The position numbers and the translations under genes were made by a program. DNA of 64,000 nucleotides. Source: Diploptera punctata. Lineage: Eukaryota > Arthropoda > Insecta > Blattodea > Blaberidae. Of the stretch, positions 9,289 to 19,838 are shown in pieces. The DNA is taken from contig JASPKZ010007294.1 of NCBI GenBank assembly GCA_030220185.1, positions 1,066,001-1,130,000 of the forward strand. The letters run 5' to 3'. Position 1 is the stretch's first letter, and each line of letters begins with the position of its first letter. The notes beneath the pieces are model-generated. The model was not told the DNA's origin, searched no databases, and was given only the letters and a program-made list of their open reading frames with translations.

Positions 9289-10009
9289 TCATAAATAATG
9301 CCACGAGTGATTTCCAAATTCTCTACATAAATTCACTCCTCACTTCGTGAGTCGTGAATTTAGCGATAATTTGGAAATCACTCGTGGCATTTGTTATGAC
9401 TATTTAAGGAATAAAATTAAGCTGTTTACTCACAAATCATTATTTAAATATAGTTATTTTAAAACATTTATATTGTTAACAAATGAGAAACGATTGGTAC
9501 GCTTCATTTGCTTCTTTTGTTCGTCACTGCAACCGGATCATATTATTTATTGCCAAACGAACGCAATATTGTAAGAATGCATTCTAGTGGAGAAAAAAAT
9601 GAAACACATCAAACTGTATATTAATTCATTTCTGATGTCCTATGATGTAAATATGACAATTATATTTTTCTGGGAAAAAAATACATTTAAGAAAGTGCAA
9701 ACAGTGTTTTTTTTTTTTTGGTGGTAAAATCAATTGCTACAAATGTTTTATATTAACTCCCGCATGCGGTATGTGTTGACATTCATGCACTATATATACA
9801 ATCTGGTAGCCGTATTTCTTAGTGAGTTAGTCACTGCAAAATAATGCTATGACCTATTCAGAATGTTAAAAAGGAGATGCTTTCTTTATTATGATAAACT
9901 TTATTTGGTAAACTCTAGGCGAAACACGACGACTGTGATTGGTTGTAAATCAAAAATCATTGTAACGTTTTTGGTCATTGACTCCCATTTGGGGCATGAG
10001 TTAAATAGT
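9289..10009 (+). mobile_element. HPE copy 1: hairpin-capped DNA element
   Basis: The left end is a 110-bp near-perfect palindrome (9289-9399): TAATGCCACGAGTGATTTCC on one arm answers GGAAATCACTCGTGGCAT on the other. The body begins GACTATTTAAG and the right end is GAGTTAAATAGT, an imperfect inversion of it. Two more copies (27679-31001 and 53213-54293) share both ends and the interior, while the flanks differ. No transposase is encoded. It behaves like a non-autonomous DNA element. I could not assign a superfamily. Confidence 0.65.
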
Positions 10010-11009
10010 TAGTAAAATTCAATTTATTCATTCAAATCCAACTATAATTAATATAAATTAATAAGAATACGAATGGAACAAATAATAATAAGCATATTAT
10101 TGAGAAAAAAAAAGAACATGCCAAGAATTCATCATCTGAGACAATTACGAAGTGGAGATATTTAAATCGCTTTTAAAATAATACAATGTGCCATTGTCGC
10201 AGCGAGTTCCGATGTTTGCAGTAGTATAGGACATTGTGTCATGTGAAGTGTGAAGTAGCAGGTTCTGATGAGATCGTATGTTTAAGTTGTGGTTAGTAAT
10301 TATAAGATAGAAGAGAGAAGTATCTTTATGTACAATGTTCAATAGCACAAGTGTATGCGATCAGGTAGAGTCATCATATTTCGCGGAAGAATAAATAAGT
10401 GGTTCCAATTTTTTTATAATATTATGTAATTACTTTCAGCTGTTTTAATCATGAATGTATATAACAAAAAATAATATACCAAATTAATAAATTTTTGAAG
10501 GAAGTCTAGTAGAGTAGAACAAATACTTGGCAGCGGAACGTACAATGAAAGAGAAAAGACACAACTTCCTCATTTGAGAAAAAAAAAATAAAAACCTGCT
10601 CTTCGGCTTAGAACAGATCGTAAAATAAAACAAGCAAGTGGAGTGCGACTTCAAGAAATGGCTTTACTTTTTGGAGCCCTCCATAACTTATATTTTTGTG
10701 TTCTAAAACCTCACTTTTAACATAGATGATTTTAAAATTTGCTTCGGGCACAGCATGCTTTAAAGCACAACTATGGTTCAAGGCTTTATTTTCTGGGTGG
10801 GTGGTAGTCCTGTAGCTTCATTAGTGAGGTTCACTTCACATGAATACCAACGTGTCCCTACTTCATCAGCGAAATTACAAAACGAACAACTGGTTTTCTG
10901 AACTTACAACATGTCTGAACAAACGATCTTTCGATTGTTAACGCATAATGTTTCAGAACGACGCGACGATTACATAACGTTAAGACGTGATAAGGAAGGA
11001 CGTAAGTCT
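10010..11009. other. AT-rich stretch, no gene seen
   Basis: No repeat boundary or coding region was recognised. Short open frames on the minus strand at 10145-10348 and 10970-11227 lack motifs, and the latter overlaps the next SINE. Confidence 0.5.
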
Positions 11010-11302
11010 CGCGCCATAACCGATCGGTTTAAGGCATGATGTCTTGGTGCAAATCTACGAGTACCCATGGAGGAAGGAATTTCATCATGAATTTCGACCA
11101 GTATAGGAACGGTGCCCACCCAGCATCGTGAGGAATTTGGGTAACTAAATAGCAGCTCCAGGTTGGAAAAAACATTTATAACATGCGGACCACATGCCAC
11201 ACGTATATTGGCTTGACAATTGTCCACCTTTGTAACACATGAGTATATGAGACAACAGCCGGCTGCTAGGCCAAGGCGCTTCTAGCCCTTTCGTGCCAAA
11301 GT
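11010..11302 (+). mobile_element. SINE-A copy
   Basis: The head CGCGCCATAACCGATCGGTT is a decayed A-box region. The body has GTGCCCACCCAGCATCGTGA, TCCAGGTTGGAAAA, ACATGCGGACCACATG and ACAGCCGGCTGCTAGGCC, ending TTCGTGCCA. Blocks and order match the other SINE-A copies. The B-box is weakened by mutation. Confidence 0.75.
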
Positions 11303-11429
11303 GAAAATAAGAAAGGACTTAAGGACTTCCAAATTTGAATTCAAGTAAGCCAACATTGTATACCCTACAAATCCTGCTGTATGGTAATTGGAAAAGTGGT
11401 AGAATAGATAAAATAAGGGAGAGAAAAAA

Positions 11430-12847
11430 TTGACAAAATAGTCGGTTGCTTAGTATGATTTGGGAGAAAGAGCCTTTTCCAAATGAATGTAAAGAATCGA
11501 TTATCATATTAATCTATATGAAAAGAGATAGAACTGAATGCAACAACTACAGAGGCAATTCATTAATTTCAACTTTGTACAAAATTCTAATAAATATATT
11601 GGTATCGATATTTACTCCCTATTTTGACGATGTAATAGGTCATCATCAATGTGGATTCAGAAGAAATAGGTCTGTAATAGATCAGATTTTTAGTATGAGA
11701 CAGATTTTAGAAAATAAATGCGAATATAATGACATTGAGTGTCAACTAGTACATTTAGGCTTCAAAAAGGCATACGATGTAATTAAGAGGAGAAGTTATA
11801 GAGTATCCTGCAGGAAATCGGAACTCCTAATAAGCTAATTAGACTTATTCCAATGTGTCTAAACGGCACAAAGGGAATGGTGCATGTAGGCAAACAGTTT
11901 TCAGATTTTTTTAAAATTCAAATTGGGTAAAATAAGGAAATGCACTATTTTCTTATCTATTCAATTTTTCACCAAAGGATGCCATCAAATCTTTAGAGGC
12001 TGAAGAACGTCTACAACTCAATGATGTTAATACGTTGTTAGTTTATGCTGATGATTTAGTATTATTAGACGATAGCGAGGAGAAATTATGGGCAAATACG
12101 TACACTCTATTGAGTAACACTAAGGATTTGGGACTGGAAGTAGGTTCCTAAATATAAATAAAACCAAATATATGGTCACACATAGAAATATATTATATAA
12201 TGAAAATGGACAGTTAGTGCCAAATGGAGAAACGTTGAAGAAGTGGCTGAATTCAAACACCTTGAAATAATAATTACAAACAGTAATGAAGCTCAAGAAA
12301 ATTAAACATAGAATTAATCCTGGAAATGCATGCTGTTATGCATTACAGGTACTCTTGTCGTTCCACCTTCTCTCAAAAAACATTAAACTGAAAATATACA
12401 AAACTCCTATTCTCTTAGTTATATTATATGGATGCGAAACATGGTCTTTTAATTTCAGGGAGGGAAACATGTTACGAGTATATGAGAACAAAGTTCTTAC
12501 AAAACATTTCTGGACCAGAGAAAGTAAGGCGAATGGAGAAGACAACACAGCACACGCTACATGATCATTATTGGATGTAATGAGAAGAGTTAAGTCTAGT
12601 TGACGGCGTTTGGCTGGGCATGTGGCACGAATGGGGAATGAAAGAACGGCACGGTAACTTCTTGCAGTATAACCAGATAAATAGATCCCAGTAGGCAGAC
12701 TAAGAATGAGGTGGCAGAATAATATCAATCATGATTTGAGGAAAGTAGATTATACATGGAATGACTGCAAAACATTGGCTCGGAATAGGGTTATATGGAG
12801 AGCTTATGTCCGCGCGGCTATGATGCTACGGGTTGGATAGTGCGAGT
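11430..12847 (+). mobile_element. LINE-beta, 5'-truncated and decayed copy
   Basis: It begins inside the reverse transcriptase with LLSMIWEKEPFPNE and carries NNYRGNSL, HHQCGFRRNRS, a damaged motif A (VHLGFKKAYD), an intact LVYADD motif C near 12041 and YGCETW near 12427. The end is a decayed WRAYVRAAMM block followed by TAGTGCGAGTGA. Frameshifts and stops break it into at least three frames, with the longest open stretch at 11446-11838. It aligns with the copy at 28028-30581. Confidence 0.8.
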
Positions 12848-14045
12848 GAAATTTTTAGCTGGAAAAGAAAACAGTAAATTTTGCATATTGAGGCGAAGTG
12901 TGACATTACCAAGCGAAATGAGGGGTGCGGTACAGCCTTATTGTAGCAAGTGAAGGAGTGTAGTCAGACTTATAAAAACTAATTAATTTCATACTATGTC
13001 TCATTCTAGTTCTTTATGATACTACAAGAAGGCCGGAAAATCGAACATTACAGAACCATGTTTTGTAATATTCACAAAGATGGCCGCAACTATCATTGAC
13101 ATACGAATAAACCATGCCAAACTTAACAACTTTACAAGTAAAACACAAGGGTATTCAATAGAAATAGTATTGCTGTAAATAAATAAATAAACCCAAAGCG
13201 CAGTGAGTGGCATTATAACATACATATTTACGTAAATAATGAGCTTTTTCGATATTGATATCAAATTTTTCATCCTTAGTTGTTAAGACTTTGTCTTTGA
13301 ATTCTAGATTGTTCATCATAGAGATATCTAACGACGTTACGCTTTTTTCCATCAGTGTGAGTCAGTATCATTTTACTCAGAGACTCTAATTTAGGTTTGA
13401 CCCTCAAATATTCGGAGTCGGCCCACGGCTTGAAATACCTCCAGGAGGACCAGCCGATTGGATTTTTACGTACTAAAAAAAAGTATCGGGAACGGCTGGA
13501 TTTTAACCCGCGATCCTCGAGACCAGGGACATTAAATTTGACCCATAGATTAACATTCTTCATAATGTGAAAAAAAAGATGTAGGTCTATATTGGAAAGA
13601 CTTTACGAATATTTCTCAACTCAACGTTAAAACTTAATATTCAACCCTTGTAACTAAATAACTACAGATGCAAGCACAAACATCATTATACAACATGTTT
13701 CTTCCTCAGATATCACAAAAACTGCAGTAACTTATCCATGCAATATTCTACAACACATAACCGTTTAGGCATGCATCAATTTTGTAAATATGAGGGCTAA
13801 ATAGTCTATATAGCAGTGTGTTAGAAATTGTGAATTTTGGCACAAAAATATCTAGAATTAGAAATTCAATCCGTCATAAGAATATATTAATATTTTATCC
13901 TAGGGTAATAATTGCATTCAGGGAAAAATGTGATTTTACACTACATACATAAAAAATATCGCTTTTAAATTTGCTTCTTTTAGTTTCGCATGCCAGCAGT
14001 GCTGTCGTACTCCACAGCTTAACCACATCATACAAATAGTAGTAT
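12848..14045. other. Stretch with a weak tRNA-like or coding-like segment
   Basis: On the minus strand at 13600-13155 three overlapping frames give readable peptides, such as SWRYFKPWADSEYLRVKPK. The segment GATCGCGGGTTAAAATCCAG near 13510 resembles a B-box. This could be an old tRNA-derived SINE or a translated repeat. I do not recognise a gene, and the rest is featureless AT-rich DNA. Confidence 0.3.
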
Positions 14046-14325
14046 TATAGGAAGCCAAATATAATAAGAACAGTTAAGTCTCGTAGATTGCGATGGGCAG
14101 GACATGTGGCACGGATGGGGAATGAAAGACATCATGGAAGCTTCTTGTAGGAAAACCAGTTGGTAGACCAAGAATGAAGTGGGAGATTAATATTAACTAT
14201 GATTTGAGGGAAGTAGATTATACAGGGAATGATTGGAAAACATTAACTCAGGATAGGGACGTATGGAGAGCTTATGCCCGAGCGGATATGAACCTACGGG
14301 TTCGATAGTGCCAATGAGTTAGTTA
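14046..14325 (+). mobile_element. LINE-beta 3' fragment
   Basis: It encodes RKPNIIRTVKSRRLRWAGHV, then the GRP..W, NYDLREVDYTGNDWK and DRDVWRAYARADMNLRVR blocks typical of the LINE-beta C-terminus, with a frameshift near the GRP region. The tail is (TTAG)n (about 14303-14325), a variant of the family's AAGT-type tail. Confidence 0.8.
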
Positions 14326-15840
14326 GTTAGTAGTAGACTAATAGTAGGAGTAGTAAATCCCCACATCTCTCCAACGAGCATAGGGCCTCCACGAAATTAG
14401 CCCAACAGATTATTCGTTCGCAGCTTCTTAACTCCACTCAACTCTTCTCAGATTGCCAGCTTCCTTCTCACGCTATTTCGCCAGGTAATTATGGGCATTC
14501 TCGTCTTCCCGGATTTATTTTAAAGCAGTTTTTGCTGATTTCCACGTTCCCTCCTCAAATCATGATCATTCAATTTCCATTCATTGTTTAATTTCCTTGG
14601 ATAGCTCAAACAGATTTGTCAGTTTCCACAATACTTGCTGGAAATAAATTTTGGCCACCCGAAATTCTTGTGATGAATCTCAGACAATACAAAAAAAATT
14701 GTATTTATTTTAAAATTGGTGTGGAGGTTTTCATATCTCACTTTCACATAACGGTCTCTGTTAAAACTATGTCATACAAATAGACTAACTTGTATACTGA
14801 ACCGTTATGCCTGAACCAAAATATTATGCAGTTGCAGTCAGACAGCTCAATCAAACAGAGTAGGGCCTATAGCCTATATGTTATTCAAGTAACTGAATAC
14901 TTTAATTTGTAAAAACAATTATACTACATAACAGTGTAAAAATGGCAATTTAATAATCTACTTCCATTGCTTGCAATTTTTTGCTGTACAGCTGTGGTTT
15001 AATGATAACGTCATTGCCTTAGTTGCAGTGGACCTCGGTTACATCCCGTAGGGATAAGTTTCCTGGCCATGGTTTTGTTAAGGAAATGTCCTCACCTGTA
15101 ACACAAATAACAGGAAACATTAAGACCCAAATTATCTTCGAATGTCTTATGGTCTTCATAATAATCCATACCCGTATTTTATTCTCTGGTCAAAAATACA
15201 AATAAAAAATTCACAAAAAATATCACTCTGATATGATGTTGATGAAAGAGTCTAAAGGAAGATGAAAAGACTATTCAAAGTTAGTTATACAATCAAAGTA
15301 CTAGCGTAATATTAAAATTAATGTACTCAGGTAAGGTAATACAACTGAAGATAAAATCATAGGCAGAAAAAAGGTATCTTTAGTTGTATTAATTAGGGTT
15401 CAATTGGATGTGAAGCGCATATAGGGATCCTGTCAAGTGATGTTCCCTTAGCCTATCCATCCTAACTCCTCTCTCACCTTCTCGAGGTGGACCCTGTTAC
15501 GTTGAGTAATTCGTGTAAAGATTGAGGTAACGAATCCCTTTGGCGACACGGATCAACAAATCGATGACAGACTGAGATACAGGTAGGGCTACTAATACTG
15601 AGGGGTAACTTTATTTAAAACCTGACAGAATAGTGTGAATCGGAAACAGGGCTTATATATGGGTAGAAGAAGAATGGCAGCATTCATATAGAACATCTAA
15701 AAAAGTAAAAATGTTCAAACATGTACCTGAGGTCTCAGTCATTCATTCCATTAAAATGTTGTATACCTTACGAAAGAACGTGTTACAAATTCAGATTTTT
15801 AAAAGATACTGACTGTAGTGTGTTAAAGTTTAATATAGGC
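14326..15840. other. Mostly unannotated; weak SINE-B-like trace
   Basis: At about 15030-15110 the + strand reads TTTCCTGGCC...TCCTCACCTGTAACACAAAT, which resembles the SINE-B core, but no tRNA head is visible. Nothing else was recognised. The small ORF at 15023-15205 lies over this trace and is not called a gene. Confidence 0.35.
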
Positions 15841-16533
15841 CTAGAGGGTTCAGGCCATAAGGCGTGTTCTCGTTGAGCAGGTTCATATTCATGGCTTTAA
15901 ACTTTGTAGTGGTTCTGCCGATATGAAATTTATCAAAACTACTGCATTCATGTAAATTGCTTTATTTTTATATGTGTTGCTGTTTTTCTATTTTGTTTGG
16001 AATAATATTGCTTAATTTATTGTTGATTTTATAAACTACTTTTATATTATTATTGTGCTTCCTAATGGTTTTGGGTAGTTTGTAGTTTCATTTATACAGT
16101 ATACGTGAGGGTTTTACAATTAATTTTTAAAATTAATTTCTTATCAAATTTACCTATATTTGTTATTTCGTGTCTTATTTTTATTTTATTTCTAATTTTT
16201 TAAAGTATTATTCCTTGACTATTTTAACTTTAAAGTGTCAGGAATTATATGTAATTTAGTCCCTTATTGTAATTTATTTTTGTCTAACGGTAAATTTATC
16301 AATATATTTATAAAGTAGGTAAAGGTGCTCAATTTTTGTTGAAAAGGATGTTTTGGTTTTTTCGTATTGCGTTTTTTGTGGTTTTCTGTATATTTGATGT
16401 CCAAACTGACGCTGTTCAGATTTTTGGTGATTGCGAGATCTAGAAAATGATTTGGCTTATTGATTATAATTATTTCTCTAAGTTGTATATTTTTTGTGCA
16501 TTTTATGAATTCTATTAATATGCCTTTTTCCAC
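15840..16533 (-). pseudogene. Penelope-like retroelement relic (RT thumb and possible GIY-YIG)
   Basis: The minus frame 16533-16264 contains NHFLDLAIT, then KKPKHPFQQKLSTFTYFI and NLPLDKNKLQ. These match the pattern at the end of Penelope-like reverse transcriptases (FLDL...HP..HK...). Further along the same strand, near 15900, decayed codons read FHIGRTTTKFKAMNMNLLN, which recalls a GIY-YIG nuclease start (YIGRTTR.F). Stops and frameshifts abound. The assignment rests on motif recognition alone. Confidence 0.5.
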
Positions 16534-16561
16534 AAAATCTCATTGGCGTATATTATATTAT

Positions 16562-16593
16562 CATTATTATTACTATATTTATTATTATTATTA

Positions 16594-16684
<91 letters not shown>
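16562..16684. repeat. (ATT)n microsatellite
   Basis: About 120 bp of ATT units with a few interruptions. It abuts the broken endonuclease end of the next LINE, so it may be a retrotransposon tail or target remnant (see findings). Confidence 0.95.
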
Positions 16685-16685
16685 G

Positions 16686-17695
16686 AGACTATGTCGTTCC
16701 CAAGTAAATTTATGCAAATCCCTATGATCGAATAATGTGTTCACTATCTTTAATTTATGTTGTTTGCACATCTCTATGATTCTATTTCCATTATCGTTGA
16801 CTTCTTGTTCCCCATATTTTCCAACTACATCACTGTTTCTTCTACCCGCTTTCCCATTTAAGTCTCCCATTAGTATTAATTCTTCATTAATTCGTATTTT
16901 CTGTATTTGTTCCAATATAAATGAATAGTACTTTTCTTTATGACTTTGTGCAGCATCATCTGTTGGGTGCGTAGACTGATAAGAACACCATTGTTCTTCC
17001 CATAAGCTCCATTTTAATCTTTAGGCATCTTTCATTAATATATTTATAATCTATTATGTTTTTACTGTATTTCTTTTTTACAAACATTGATACTCCTGCT
17101 TTAGCTCTTTTGGATTTATTTACACCTGACCAAAAATGTATGTAATTTCCTAAATATGAATTTCCTGATCCTTTCTTTTTTGTTTCTGTCACTGCTGCAA
17201 TGTCTACATTGTTCTGAAATAATTCTCCTGCTACTTCATTAATTTTGTTTCTTATTCCTCGTATATTCCACGTGCCTATATTCCATGTCCGTTTTCGTTG
17301 TTTAGTCTTTCATACTTTTTTCTGCCCAACTTTGACTGATTTGGTATTGTAGAATTTTATGTTTTGTTTTTAATGTGTGGGGAGCTGGCTCACTGCATAA
17401 ACTCCCAACCTGGAGGATCAGGAAATTTTCTGTCTGGATTTTCCTTTGAAGATCCCTCTTCACCGCAAGGCAGCATTCCTCTATTTCCCTTAGAGATAGG
17501 ATTGCCTCTTCCACCAGATACGCCGTGATGAAGGACTCCTTCTGCGCCGACTCTGCCGTTGAGGTCTTCACCGTAACCCTGGCTAGGGGCCCTTATAGAG
17601 TACTATCAGTCGGAGCCAACTGAACCCTGGTTTTTTAATGAGGTTGTTACTCCTCCCCCTCCTCCTTTCTCATCCGGGCTTGGTACCGGCCATGA
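16686..17695 (-). pseudogene. LINE 5' end: leader and endonuclease, antisense
   Basis: Reading from 17695 downward there is a G/A-rich leader and a short open frame (17571-17302), then an endonuclease: WNIGTWNIRGIRN, AAVTETKKKGSG, FLSVYAPNR (17192-16956), a frameshift, then ILMGDLNGKAG and LHKFTW (16915-16690). It stops abruptly at the ATT array, so the reverse transcriptase is missing on this strand. The leader resembles 57945-58200. It abuts, head to head, a + strand LINE 3' part at 17698. Both may come from one insertion with an inverted 5' end. Confidence 0.7.
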
Positions 17696-17697
17696 CG

Positions 17698-18306
17698 GAA
17701 TCCAAATAAAGCAAGTGAAACAAACTAAATATTTGGGAATAATTCTGGATAACATTGAAGGTATAAGCAAAGAGAATATAAAACATAGAATTGAATTGAG
17801 TAGCAAAATAATATCATCGTTAAATTCCATATGGTAGGATAAGCATATTTGGAAAGACAAAAACATATATTGTTAAAACATTGGTGGAATCTGTTGCAAT
17901 GTATGGAAGTGAGGTATGGACAATCAATAAATACAATGAGAATAGACTAAGAGCTCTAGAAATGGATTATTTACGCAGAAGTGCCAGAAAGTCAAAATTA
18001 GAACATATCACAAATAAGGAAATTAGAAATATAACGGAAGCAGAAGAAGGCATAATTGAAAGAATTGAGGAGAAGGAACTAAAGAGGTTAGGACATGTTT
18101 TAAGAATGGAAGATGGGCGATGGCCAAAGCAACTATATCAATGGCATCCGACCAGAAGGAGGAAGAGAGGGAGACCGAAGTTAACATGGAAGAAAACATG
18201 AAGACATTAATGCAAGCAAGAGGGCTAAGCATTGAAAATGCCCAAGATCGTAGGCTTTGGAGGTTTGGCACGGGAAGACGCCAGCAGCTGTAAAAATCCG
18301 AAGATA
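17698..18306 (+). mobile_element. LINE-delta 3' half (reverse transcriptase C-terminus)
   Basis: It begins with QVKQTKYLGIILDN (about 17715), the YLG block after motif C. The open frame at 17881-18201 then reads VAMYGSEVWTINKYN, RRSARKSKLEHITNKEI, KRLGHVLRMEDGRWPKQL and RRRKRGRPKLTW. After a frameshift the end reads LSIENAQDRRLW-like sequence and CAGCAGCTGTAAAAATCCG. The next bases are the (TTA)n tail. A tiny copy of this 3' end is at 36231-36297. Confidence 0.8.
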
Positions 18307-18312
18307 GAGAGA

Positions 18313-18321
18313 TTATTATTA

Positions 18322-18413
<92 letters not shown>

Positions 18414-18414
18414 G
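18313..18414 (+). repeat. (ATT)n tail of LINE-delta
   Basis: About 100 bp of TTA units immediately follow the LINE-delta 3' end. The poly-Leu and poly-Ile open frames across it are artefacts. Confidence 0.9.
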
Positions 18415-18461
18415 GGAGGTCATCGACACATGCCCTAAATAATAATATTGTAATATTGAAT

Positions 18462-18586
18462 TTGAGACCAGGACGTCCAATCAAAAGACTTCTGGACGGT
18501 GTTTCTCTTGAGATAGAAAGAGGTCAACAAATGGTCTAAATTCGTGAATGTTCTATAATGATGAAGATGATGATGATAATAATATT
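18462..18586 (+). mobile_element. LINE-gamma 3' fragment
   Basis: It encodes RPGRPIKRLLDGVSLEIERG and QQMV, then AATTCGTGAATGTTCTATAATGATG and a GAT/AAT-rich tail. The same 3' end is present at 41705, 50741 and 52895. Confidence 0.8.
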
Positions 18587-18911
18587 GAATTTATCAAAAC
18601 ATTTAATCTTCTAAATGTTGTAAGAATGTTTCTCAAAGGATTCCCGATGTTAGGCTATCCATTGATATTCCGTCTTCTTGTGTGTAGTCATAATTAATTG
18701 TTGAATACATTGTAATTTTGTTTCATTATCGTGTTAATTATTAGTATAATTATATATAACATACATAAAAAATAACAGTAAACTGGACTGAAGACTAATA
18801 ATTCTTTTGATAAGGATTTTTACACCCTGTAAATGTCTATCGGCCATGGAACCAGGGGCAAAACATGATAACGTCACAATCAACCCTATATTTCGGGATC
18901 TCATTTCCTCC

Positions 18912-18975
18912 CCTGGTATCCTTACCTTGTCGTGGTGGAGTGGCTTGCGTGCTTAAATGATCCCAAGAGCTATGC
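18912..18975 (+). promoter_or_regulatory. Conserved 5' motif of LINE-beta
   Basis: It reads TACCTTGTCGTGGTGGAGTG followed by GCTTGCGTGC, with TACC able to pair with GGTG. It resembles the LINE-alpha 5' motif at 2473-2500 although the two LINEs differ in protein sequence. A function in transcription, translation or RNA processing is possible, but none is shown by the sequence. Confidence 0.4.
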
Positions 18976-19224
18976 CGGCGGTAGCATTGCTGCCGATAGT
19001 GTTACCCATGCCGGACTGGTCGAAGGTGATAAGCCAGACCAAAAAAAGTACCTTTGTCGAAAGAGTGACGATCTTTCACCGTAAAAATACAACCGTCAAG
19101 AAATGCGGACATGGGATCAACTGGGGTAAAATTTTCCGGAGGTTAAATAGTCCCCTATTCGGTTCTCCGGGCAGGGATTAGGCCTACTTCAGGGAACCCA
19201 TGCCAAAGGCTCAAACACAGGGAT

Positions 19225-19836
19225 ATGTTCCTAGGCACATGGAATGATAGGACTTTATACAATAGCGGGGCACTAGGGATATTAACGCGGGAATTAGATA
19301 AATCGCCGTTGGATAAAGTCGCTTTACAGGAAGTTAGGTGGCCAGGAGAAGGTAGTCAGGAATCAGGAAGCTTTGATCTCCTCTACTATTTACTTTTGTA
19401 CTACAGCATGCCATTAAATCTTTAGAGAATGAGGAAGGATTACAATTCAATGGTATTAATAAGCTGTTAGTTTATGATGATGATGTAGTACTATTGACCG
19501 ATGGCGAGGAGATACTAAAGGACATCACGCACACACTATTAAGTAACACAAAGAATTAGGACTGGAAGTAAATATCAATAAAACTAAATATATGGTCACA
19601 CGTAGAAATGCATTATATAATGGAAATGGACAGCTAATGACAAATGAGGGAAATTTTGAGGAAGTGGCTGAATTCAAATACAATAATCACAAATAGGAAT
19701 GAGATGCACAAAGAAATTAAACATAGGCTCAATTCTGGAAATGCGTGCTATTATGCATTGTAGAGACTCCTGATGTCCCAACTCCTTTCAAAAAACGTTA
19801 AACTGAAAATATATAAAACTATTGTTCTACCAGTTA
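19225..19836 (+). pseudogene. LINE-beta EN-RT deletion remnant
   Basis: The first 50 residues are the start of an endonuclease of the WNVRTLY type. The joint near 19378 leads into P-L-L-F-x-F-V-L-x-H-A-I-K-S-L from the reverse transcriptase, read in a shifted frame. Then come NEEGLQFNGINKLLVYDDD, VNINKTKYMVT and NSGNACYYAL. A small deletion has removed the YLGA block near 19680. It is non-functional. Confidence 0.8.
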
Positions 19837-19838
19837 TA

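Noticed and set aside
14300..14325. Telomere-like TTAG repeats
   Set aside because: Insect telomeres are TTAGG. These are four-base units of the LINE-beta tail.
18023..18484. Long poly-Ile minus-strand frame and poly-Leu plus-strand frame
   Set aside because: They are translations of the ATT tail of LINE-delta and the complement of its coding part.
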